A program made the translations under genes and the position numbers. Under the pieces are notes generated by a model. It was given only the letters and a program-made list of their open reading frames with translations, was not told the DNA's origin and ran no database searches. Positions 43,501 through 55,500 of a stretch of DNA of 64,000 nt are shown here, piece by piece. This stretch comes from Casuarius casuarius (Eukaryota; Chordata; Aves; Casuariiformes; Casuariidae): assembly GCA_003342895.1 (NCBI GenBank), contig PTFA01000229.1, positions 1,473,446-1,537,445 on the forward strand. The letters are read 5' to 3'. Position 1 is the stretch's first letter; each line of letters starts with the position of its first letter.

Positions 43501-46500
43501 AGCATTATCAGAGAACACGGATTGAAACAAATGCAGACTTGGGAATTTGTCAAAAAGAAGTTTATCACAGGAGGTAAAAGTCCTACAGCTGTAGCCAGAT
43601 AACTGCAGGGAGCTGGAAAAATGAGGTATGGTGGCGGACAGGGAGGGCAGCAAGGAGGGAAAAAGTTTAATGAAGGTGTTCAAGTGAAAACACATTATTA
43701 GACTAAAAAGAAAGATGAATATGTAGCAAAACCACACTGCTTCATACAATGTCTCAGACACAGAGACATAATTACTGTTTTCAGGCACATAAAGCAGTTG
43801 TCAATGACTGTATTTGCTCTCTAGCACCCAGAGCACACGCTTTCACATATGATTACTTCCACTTTCTAGCTGTACAACCTCAGATATAGAGCACATGTGA
43901 GACGGAAAGGCACAAAACATTTGCTCTTTCTATAAGCACAACAAAATGCATTTCACAGAAAAAAATATTAAACATTGGGAACCTGTTTCCTGTTGTTTAA
44001 TATCCTCTCCAATGTTTACCGCACTGGTGCTGTATGGCAGTGATGGAGACCCCTGTTCTGTTTCACTGTTTTCTGGAAAAAGAAGAAGAGTCTTCAGCTA
44101 TTTTATTCATTGTAATATTCAGTCAAGCTCTTTGGCATGCCTGTCTTATCTTCTACACAACTTCAGAGGATCCATGTTTGGGAACGAAGGGCCAGGAAGA
44201 AATGTTGTATTTTAAAGATATGTTGTCTTCTGTTAATGCTTTGCTTTCTGCATTTTTAAATTAAAAATGCAAACACATCTGTAAGTGGCGGCATCTCTCT
44301 TTACGACTGAAAGAATGGTTACTGGAAAGCATACAAATTTAGCATTCCTTAGCACACACATGCAAAAGCCATGCTTGTATTTTTCGTTCTTCTTTCCTGT
44401 GTGCAATTCAAGAATCGGATGCTGCACAAAGAAAATCCCATATACTTTGGGATCTGCATACTTGACAGACTTTACACTTTTAGAAAGCCTGTTCTACTAC
44501 AACAGTTTTGTTAGGTATGTTGCTGGCTGTCACCTGGCTTGAACGCCTTTAGGCAGGAGAAACAGCATTTTTTGAGCATTTCCTTCACAATTTCTGCTGT
44601 AGGCACAACAGGATGCCATACAGGGAACACGCTACTTTGTCTTTCAAAATCTTGTGTGAGCAGGTGATTATGGCTTAATCTGTGACCGGTGATATACCTC
44701 TATTGACATCAATCTATGACATAAGTAGCTGAAAAAATCTGTTTATATATCCAGTATGTGTGTGGATATTTGAACACACTGATTTGAAAGGTATGATGTA
44801 TGGGTTTCAACATGCACACAATATAAGGTTAAGGAATTCCACTGAAAAATCACTAGTCTCATCTCACCATTTGCAAACCTACTGTTGGCCAATGGCTTCT
44901 GAACTGTGTACACACATAAAACAGCTCTGCCATCAGGAATAGCTACTCAGAATGAACCTGGCCCATTACTTCCAGTTTGTAACTGGGAAGAAAACTACTT
45001 CATGCAAACTTTGAAGCAAAGGCCATTTTAATTACCCTTGGCTGTGCCACTATCCATCATCTGGAGCAGTAAGTCCTTTTCAACAGCAGCACTGAAGTCC
45101 TCCTGGGGCTGAGCATGATTTTCCTGCTTAAGCCCTCTTCTGATCAAAGTGAGCCGAACGGTTTGTCCCGTGTGCCGCAAAACGTCAACCGCTTGCTGGT
45201 TAGTAAAACCCTGAAGATTTGTTCCATCCACCTGCAGGATTAAGCAGATCATTAGCCAGCAAGACACGACGCGCAGAATGTAGGCACAGTCACTTCTTTT
45301 TTTTGGTGGTGGGAAGCGTGGTGGTGCCAGGCAGTCTGCCCGGCACGGTGCCAGAGGGCAGAGCCCACGCTGCGCCCGCTCCCCGCCCCCGCCGTCCCCC
45401 CTCCGGGCAGAAAGGCTGAAACCCCCTGGATAAGCGGCAAGGGTGGCGGGGGCGATGAGGGACACGTCCACTCACGGTAACAACCAGAACTACCTGGCAC
45501 AGACGTCCTGAAGTCAGGTAATCTCAGATTAGTGAAGTCTATTACTGTCCACAATGAAGTTCAATTTCCCAGTCACTGTCTCATCTGTCCAGATGTTATT
45601 TCTAGCCAGTTTTTTAAAATAATTTAAGCAACAGAATTTTTGACCTCTTCTGTTTGAAGCTATTCCATTATCTAATAACTCAATTTTATTTTCTGAATCT
45701 CAGACCTAACCTGGTGCTGTTCAATTTCATCTGATTACTCCTAGTATACAGACCTTTTCATTCTCCTTTCCTCTGCAAACCCCAAATTACCTCATTCTTT
45801 CTCCTTTTCACCCCTTGGTGACTATAATTTCTCAAATATGCCTAACAATGATCTCTCCCCTAACCCCAGCTGCTGTTTGAGTCTGTCTGCACAATACACA
45901 TATCCCATTATTTTAATCCTTCCTGTATGAAGAATCAATCTCTCCAGACCCTTAATCATTTTGTTGCCTTCCTCTGAACTTCTTCCAACTCCAGTGCTCT
46001 TCTGAATATAAAATAATATAAAATGAGCTAGTATTATTTATTTTTTCCCATCATACTTAAGCAAAACATTTTTAAAAAATGTTTATTGTTCTTATGTCTT
46101 AGGTCAACTCAAATCATTTTTTTCCTTCTGCCACGGCAGCGGAAGTCAAAATTAGCAACATTCTATTTCAATTTGTACTCAGCATTTAAATCATTATAAA
46201 AACTAAACATATTTCCAGCTATGCACATGCAGGCACATATGTATTTAGACAAACAGCAAGCACTTTTAAGTGCTTCCTTCACACAAGTGAGAGGTCACAC
46301 CTGAGACAGCCACAAAAAAGTGGTCCCCAAATTTATGTCTCGATTTTCACCACAAAATAGACGTAATGTTTTATGCATTTTTTGCTAATATTGACAAATA
46401 TTTTCTATGCATCAAAACCTTAGTGACATACTTTTAAAAATTCTTTTGAAAACAGTTGCTTACTTTGCGTCAAACCATGCTTTGCCTTTACTAAGCATTC

Positions 46501-49500
46501 TAAAAAGCTCATACTACGAAGACACACACACACACACGCACAGATTTCTTTAAGAAACAGTGCTGCACAGATAGCATAATCCAAAAGATAATGTGATCGA
46601 ATACTTAGACAAAAGAAAGGACTTATCATTTAAAGGCCAATCTCAAATGCTTTGAAGAAGTATTATATGAGCCTTATTTTGCAACTTTAAAAAGTAGAGC
46701 TTTCTGCAGGCAAGTGATTTCATACATGACCCAGATGGCTGTGTCAGCCTCCTTTCTGTGTTTACTTACAACTATAATTTGATCTCCAACATGGATTCTA
46801 CCATCATGTTCAACAGCACTGCCTTTCGTAATGCTTTTCACAAAGATACCAGAAGGTTCTGGGATGAAGAAAACAGAGAGAGTTAAATTAACTAACTTAT
46901 TATGGTAATAATTCAAATAATGCAACAATCTCATTCTAAGGACATGAGCCAAAGGGAGAGAAAGAAAGAAAACACAATCTCCAAGTGAGATGAGGAATTA
47001 ATAAGAAAGTATGCTTAAACTGAAACAGATGTATTACTATTTTTCAAAAGGATGAGCCTGATTAATATCAGCTCACACTACCATATTTTACTCAAAATTT
47101 AACAACCTCGATCTCATTTTCTGCAGCAAAAGAACAACAAAAACTCTAGTTTAATTTAACTTCTTGAAGTTAAACAATCTTGAAACCAACACTGACAAAA
47201 AAATTTATCTCTAACTCTTGATCTGATTTACAACTAATGGGAGAGAAAATTCAGTTTGAGTACACTAGCGACTATTTATCACTCACCTGTTAAAATCATT
47301 ATATTTTCTATGTCTGCACAAGAAAATGAATGTTTGGATAACCAAATGCAGGAACTACTAAGAAAGCAGGATTACAATGTATATTGAACGAGCTTTTAAC
47401 TACATTGATTCTGAACAGGGGAAAAGGTCAGATATACGGAGCACCTGTGGAAGTGACACTTTACAAAAAGAAATCTGTTTTAGTTGAACAAATAACTTCT
47501 GATGGGAAGATAATCTACTAAAAATGTTTTCAGCAGCTCTCAAGACACCTCAATGCCTTAGCAGACCTAATACTCATCTTCTAACCAGCCTCAATATGAT
47601 AAAAGTCAGCAGTGAGGCATCTGTGTTTTGCTCTAATGACTAGACTTAACTTTTGAAGAGTAAGAAAACAAATATATTTAAGCCATGGCATCACTACATT
47701 TTTCCTTGCAAAACATTTTACATTTGTCTCTTTTGCTTTTTTCTTAGTTTGCTGTGTTCCCAAATTTAATGAATAATTAAATGGCTGGTCTTCCTAATTT
47801 CCCAGTGTCTTTATATCCTGTAACAGCTACAGGGTAACATGACAAGTTGCTATAAGCCAAGGTGAAGAAAGATTGAGTTGCAGATCTCTTCGTCCAGTAG
47901 TTTTATTGCTGCTTCTGTGATAACACAGTAATTCCTTAACTAGGTGTTAAGTTGTAAAATTGAGATGCTCAACCAGTTCCAAAGGCAGCAAGTTTTTTTT
48001 TAATATAGTTGTGTGCAGCAAAATAATTTAAAATCTGGATTAGTGATACTCCAATATTAAATCAGCTAAAATAACATATCAAATCTATCACACATTCTAC
48101 AATTTAATTTGCCTTTTAATGCTTTACTCAAAGATGCTAAAAAGTAGAATTACATAAATTCTGATCACTCATGCTATGGAGGCTAAGTTAACAGACCATT
48201 AAAGTTTAGTCCAGCTTCTCAAAGCCAACAGGTTATGTCCATAAACCACCAATGATGTAGGATATACCTATCCATATTTTTTTCTAAAAATAAATATATG
48301 AGTAAGAGTCATAGCAGCAGCTGTTTGTGAAGTGTTAGGACACAATCAGTCTTTCATGGCAGTATTGTATTTGCCAAACAAGGAGGTTCTGAATAATTTC
48401 TCTGAAAAATATAGTTGAAATAGGGGTAAAAACAAGGAACTGCACATGACCACTGATGCATCCATTTATTTAAATTAATCTACTGGTGGGCTCCCAAATA
48501 CAGTAACGTAAATCTGCAATAGATGAAGAGGTCAGCTAACAACATTGAGCTCTATTATATTCAGAGGTCACTGTGAGGAATTCTTCATCTGCAAGCACCA
48601 TTACACCCACTGCTTGAGAAAAAAAAAAGAAAAGGAAAAAGCTCTCCTAGAACTGCTCAACTGCTCCAAATATTAATGTATTATCTTATAAGAGCCTTTC
48701 AAAATGAAAATGTGATTTAAAAAGCCCAGCCAGTCCTAATAAAAGTGGCTGCCTCAGTCTACTTTAGAAATGTTTTCCAAAGATATACCTATGACAAGCT
48801 TCAGCTAAGACAGAATTTTAAAAATGTGGTAAGACTTCGAGGAGGGATTTTCTAATGAATATTTATTGTTTGCAATCTGAATCTCATAATTCCCATAGGA
48901 AAACACTTTTTTTTTTTTTGTTACAAGCCTTAGAAAAGTTTTAGAGGATCAAGGGTTTTTTCAGAGATGCTATACAAAATCTCAAACTAAGTCTGTAGTG
49001 CAGGTAGATCACTCTAAGCAACAGAATGTGAAGCAAGCTCTAGGAGTCTAACATTACCTGAGGTTTTGTCTCCAACGTAACCAGCAATAGTTATTCCTAA
49101 ACCTTGGATGTTTTTAGTGAGTTCCACATTAAACTTCTCTCCATCTTCACAGTTGTCAACAGAAGCCTCTGCCTAATAAGAAAAGAGTGATTAGAAAGGA
49201 AACTTTTTTTTTGAAAGTCCACCACATTCTTTGACGTCATTAACACTAAAATATAACGTTAAACACAAATGTTACCAAGAAAGCAGCAAATTTGCTTCTG
49301 TTCTTTTTTCTGGCATTCAGCAGATATATTACACATAGATAACAATGCAATTTGAGTCATGCCCTCCCCTCCTCACTGCCCCTGGGGTACTAACCCTCTA
49401 GCCTGTAAAATCACTATTTCGTAACTAAAATGACTGGTGAAACCTGAACAAATTGAACACTGAGTGTCACCTATAGTAAGTTATACAACCCATGCTTAAA

Positions 49501-52500
49501 TGTTATGTTATAACATGTTATGTTATAATGTTATATGTTATAACTTGTAGCTCACTTCAGTTCTGGAACTTCCTCAGTACCAGCTTTACAGACTGTTGTG
49601 TTAATAAAAGAACCATCCAGATTACATTTTGTATTCTATTTGTTTAAATTTCTGCTCAGTAACTCTAGCTAATTTTTTCATATGCACACCAAGTTTGAAA
49701 TATAATGAAAGCTATTTCTATTGAAACAATCATGCTTCCTGTTTTTAGAAGGACTTAAAATTTCTGTCTTAGAAAGCAGCAATTACACTTCCAGCTAGTT
49801 ACATACTGACAATCACTACTAACACCCACGACAGTCCTCTGAATTTCTGTAACAAAGAACTTCTGTGGTAATCAATTCATTCATTCATTTCTAATGAAAG
49901 TGGTTTGATTATCACAGGATAGTGCATATTAAAACCCCATTTCAACAATATTGCTTTCATATTAAAAGAAAAAAAAAACTCAAAGAATTTAACTTCACTA
50001 CTTTAAAAACTTTTTTTTTCAGAAATATTCATCCTCCAGTTGTCTAAAATGGATAGTTCCATAGTTGATATGTGTCAATACATGAGTACACATTTAGGGT
50101 TTCAATGTCATTGTATTTAAACAAACTTCAACACACATTTGAAATCAGAATTCATATATATAGTACAAACCTATTAAGATCCTTCTCTACACTCCTATTT
50201 TATCTGGTCTCTTCTCCATGACAAATAGTAGCATATTTGTTTAAACTGATGATATGGCAAACAGATAGACACTAACTAAACTCACTTGGACAACTATATG
50301 GGTATGTGCACGCAGAAAAAAAAAAGAAAGACTCCAGGAGAACTGTGACACTACTTGCCACATTTAATCTCAGTTCTTTATCACAATAACTCCATTCAGA
50401 AACACAGCCCAACATCAGGAAAATAAAATTCTACAGCTTTAACTACATCTCCGCTCCATAATACAGAATTATTCTGGCCACAGATAATGCTACTTAAAAC
50501 CTGCTCCTATTTCCATGACCTCATGAATCATTACAGGATAGAGACCTCAGGGGACCCGAGAAGTGCCTGTTCCTCTGCTCCCACTGATAGCCTGAAGCAC
50601 TGTGACATTTTCACCCACCCTGTATTTGCCAGGAAGAAACAGGCAGATCGAGCTGCGCCCATCACCATCTCCACCCCACTGATGTTTAATACCCAGACCC
50701 CAATTAGTGAGGCTGCAGCAGCATCATTCACTGAGTGCTCCCTCCAAGAATAAGACTTTCTGCAGGCAGAGGCAGCTACTTAAAAACAGCCTGCCTCCTG
50801 CCAGGAGATGTGTTTTGAAAAGGATGGAAATGGAGAGGAAGGGGGCAAAGACGTTGGTTTCGGTTCCCTGGGACATTTGAGCCCTCAGCCCTGGAAATTC
50901 CACCCGTGCTCCTGAAACCGCAGACGTGGCATTCAACGTCACACCACAAAACCATGGAAAGACAGATACTGAAGAAATGAGTACAGATGAAATTATCAAA
51001 TTCAGCTTCTCTTCTGAGACAACTACTTTACAGATAAATAATTTTCATTTTATTGATCTATCAAAAATACAGCCAGGCCCTCATGCCTCTGAGTGCTGTA
51101 CAAACACAAAAATCCCAATCCCTCCTCTCATTCGCTCAGAAAAGACTCAGTGTGTTTGCTAAGATTAACCTTCTTAGTCCAACTTACAGCCAAAACAGAA
51201 GGGATGATTATATCTGCTTATTTTGCCCTTTACCACAGATACCACTAAAATGGATAGATGTAAAAAGATGTAATCATGGAAGGAACTGTCAGAGAAGACT
51301 TCTTTTAAGTGACTTATCTGAAAAGCAACTTTTATCTGGGAGGAAAACAGGAAAACTAAAGTGAAAAAATTCATTGTAGGGCATAAATTGCATCTATGTT
51401 AGACCCAAAAGCAACCACCTCTTTCTTCTCTCATTAACTTATTTCATGTATTCAGAACACTTAAACATATCTGGTCATAACTACATATGACAAAACACCA
51501 CTGTTCCTCACTTTTCCAAAACTAGACTTTGCTGTAAACACACACCAATGACCTATTTTGTAGTGGCTTTAACTTTAGTAAACATTATGATGTTTACAGC
51601 ACTTTCAAAGTGGCTGATGGAGTCACGACGAGTCTGGGGAGTAACAGAGCAGAGCAAGTGCAGCCATCGGCAGGGGAATAAGGGTAGCAGCTGGCGGACT
51701 GGTTTTTTGGAAGATGACTAGCAAACGAGCAATGCCAGATGACGTTGGAAAGAAGCAGCAGATGTGTGCTGGTTGGCAGAGGGAGGAGCTGTCTGATGGA
51801 TGGCTGCAACGATATGGGAATGAAAAGTGCTCCTGGAGAGGAAAAGGACGGGCAGGCAGAGAAGTGCTGCAGAGCCAGCTTGCTCCGTCTAAAGCAAAGA
51901 TTGAATGGTTTCTGTTGTTCCCAAAGTATTTCTGCATAATCAGAAGTGAGTTAATGAATTAATCAACCCAGAAGTCATTTGGATCACATTTCTGTCTCCA
52001 AGCCTGGATCCTGAAAGGCTTCAAGGATGTATTCAGTGCACTGTGACTGATGGCATGTAAATTCTCCCAGTCCACAGGCTGAAAACGCTGCTAGTGGGAA
52101 TGAAAATACTGGCTCTAGAGAACACACATGTGCAAGGTATTCCAACAGCAATTAGAAAAACAAAAAAGAAAGAGTTTGAAGTAAAAGTTTGCCACAAGTT
52201 AAGAACATTTGCTGGTACTTACCTGTTTCTCTGGTGTGGAGGTCGGTACTGGTGTACCTGGAGGGACTGCTGGTGGAGGTGGATCCTCGATAGGACCTCT
52301 TGCGATTACCAGTTTCACTCGATTTCCACACTGTCTCAGGACTTGGGCCACCTGCTCACTGCTCATTCCAGCCAGGTCTGTGTCACCAATTTTCAAGATG
52401 TGGTCTCCACTGCATAATCTGCCATGCTGGAGGAAGTAACCAGTGAGTTACAATAACCATGAAAAAAATCTGTAACATCCTGCCACTTCCCTCAGGTATA

Positions 52501-55500
52501 TCACAGAAAAATCAGAAAAGTAGTTTCATTAGAAAACTACCACATGGCTGTAGTCACTTTTAAGATATGGCTAAGTAACTTTAATTTTTGAATGCCACTT
52601 CGATATCCTGATAGCATGCAGAAGAAAAATAGGTTACCGTAGTGCTTACTAATTTTACTACAGATTTCCACAGAAATATTGAGGACAAATCCCTTTTCAA
52701 GCAGACATGCACCTGAGCATGAAAAAAATGCTTCCAATTATGGTTACTATTTGTTGATATTTAAAAAATATATATGTACATTAGAGAATTTCAGGTTTCA
52801 TCTCCAAACACACTTCCAAGTGAGTGCATATAAAAGTACACTGAAGCTTTATGCTTTTATTTAAAAATCCGTCCTTGTGATTAGCCATATCTTCAGAACA
52901 AAATGCATTTCACACTTGCTGTGATCTGGTTATTGATATTGCTTTATACTGGCTTATTCTCCTATTGATTTATTTTTATTTTCAAATTTACTTTATTTTT
53001 TAAACAATAAAAATGCTTCACGGGAATTAGCCTGTATGAAAGCTACTGAAGTGCCAAGCATGGAAAACGAATCCATCTTTCTGCTCACTGGTTCTGTCAA
53101 CGCCTCTCGAAGCCCTTTCTTCGAGGCACAGTTCCCGCAGATACAAGGCTGACCGGCCTCGGTGCCTATTCAGCCCCTGACCTGCACTGCAGCAGAGGAG
53201 CCCTTCAGCAGCAGCAGCACACACAGTGCCCTACGGACACTTGTCCACCAGATGAGCTTGGAATGGACTGAGCTGACCCAACTCTTCGTGTGAGCCCCCC
53301 CAGGCAGGAACAGAGACAGTCGCTGCTCAGTCCCTCTCCTGGACGAGGACCAGGATATCAGGGTCGGATACAGGAGCGTACATGCACCTGCACAAAACAG
53401 GTATACTGTAACCGGTCTGAAAAAGGGATTTAAAGCCTAATCCAGCTTTTGGATTTACAAGTGCAGACCTCACGCACTAAACACACCTTTACCGAGATAA
53501 ACACTTGCTCCGTTTCTTACACTTGTGAGGAGAAAAGTTACTGTTGCTCAACAGCATTAGAGAGATAAATAATAATTTCACGCTGTACTGACTGACAAAT
53601 GCTAGGTTGGGTTGAATTTACCTGATCAGCGACCCCTCCTGGGAGGATGGTTTTAACTATCACTCCAGTTGACTTTCCTCCCACTATTCCAAATCCCAAA
53701 CCAGAGCCATCATTCACCAACTCAATGGTCTCCACATGCTGCCAATGAACCTAAAATGAATAAATATGTTTGTAAATGATTAAATTAAGGTCATATGTAT
53801 TAAAACTTGACAAAACATCTTCTCTTATTCCTCAGGTAGGTTTTAGAATAAGAAGAGGGTGGGAACATGAGACTTTTTTAACAGTTAGCATTAGGAATAA
53901 GAGTACATAGTATTTAACATAATCAGTTGTTCATGCCTTCACAGTTGGAATTTCTGTGGTAAAAACTGGAGCTGAACAGTGGGTCTTGCCTTTCAAGAAC
54001 CTGACTGCTGAATAAATTTATGAAGCAGCCTAGGACTGTCCATCTTAATAGCCCATTGGGATCAGTGACAGAAGTACTGCTTACAGGAATTCTCACAAGA
54101 CTGAAAATTCAGATATGTGCATGTTCAAACTGGCTATTATAACAACGCACAAAAAAAAGCATAAGCCTAATTCACAAGTGGAATTAAGTTTGAAAGCAGC
54201 ACTAGACATTATGAGATATATGTTTGCAAAATTGCCTCCTGTGTAGCAGACAAAGATTTGGGGATTATCTGATGTTGACAGTATTAGAACGAAATTATTC
54301 TGGTGGTAGGCTTCATTTTGTGGCAGAAGAGCAACTGCTCTGAACGAACACAAATGGTAATTCCTGCTCCATGGTACTGAACTGATTACTGTAGTGCTCA
54401 CAGGACTGCTTCTAGTGTAAGGACAAATCACATCATAAACTAATCTAAAATTTAAAAGTGCACCAGGTACTCTGCCAGGTAGCACCTTACATATAAGTAG
54501 ATATATTGAACTAATCAAGGTACTGCATATTCAAAGCCCTGAGGTACTTGTTTGGGTATCCATAGTCTTAGCATAAACTGATGACTAAAAAGAAAAGCCA
54601 GAAGGAAAAAGCACAGCTCAGGATATGCTGCTTTCCACCAGTATTTGAAAGCTAAGAGACCATAAGGAAAAGGCATGCATTAAAAAAAAAAAAAGATAGA
54701 GAAAAGGAAGGAAGGAAGGCAAGCAGGCAGGCAGGCAGGCAACAGGACGAACTGTGGTAGGTTCAAAAAGAACTTTTTCAAGAAACGGAAGCTATACAGA
54801 GAAAATGGAGGTGATCAGATTGAGAAAGAAGTATGTAACAGGAACATGGGAAGAAAGCAGGCCTTTCCATGTGCTGGCAAGAAGTTTTAAGCCATTTTAT
54901 GTGTATAAATCTGCATAAAGAAGAAAATAATCATTCTGAATTTCACTAAATATTTTATGCTAGTGGTTAAAATAAACAATAAAATAGTTGCTTTTTCAAG
55001 ACATCGTACTGTATAACACTGCTTTCAGATTCCCTTAAAGAAAAGCCACAGACTTCTGAAGAGTCAGATGATTGTTCCTACAGGAACAGAAGATTGCCCC
55101 GTCCCAGGGCAAGCAAAAATATATGGTCCATTACACGAGAAAGCGATCAAGAGAAATGTGCAGTTAATACCACCTTGGTTTTGAACCATCTTTTCCGTAC
55201 CTAGAAATACTACATCTTTCAAAAGAAAGGAATTGCAGCAGAGCTGCTTTCTGTGGGTCCTGAAGTGTGCTCCCCACACACGGCATTTTGATGGCTCTCT
55301 CTGTTGCTTTATTTGAGCTCCACTGCTAAAAGACAACAGAGGAACAAACAAAAAACACCTGTTCAGCTGCTGGTGCAGATTAGACTGCAATGCCTCAGAA
55401 ATTTCTGTTTGCCCAAGCAGAGGGGAAAGAGAGAAAAAGATGCTGTTTACTGCTATCTCCAAATAAAACTTTATAATGGAAGACAAACATGCTCTATTTG

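Larger units (their letters stand above)
45232..46769 (-). other. MPDZ intron e7-e8
   Basis: 1.5 kb. It contains a GC-rich CpG patch (45262-45480), an old CR1 LINE fragment (about 45610-46015) and a short CA run (46521-46542), each listed separately. Confidence 0.85.

Noticed and set aside
43360..43788. 142-codon minus-strand open frame
   Set aside because: It lies in an intron, has biased Phe/Ser/Leu composition typical of AT-rich non-coding DNA, and shows no domain or splice logic.
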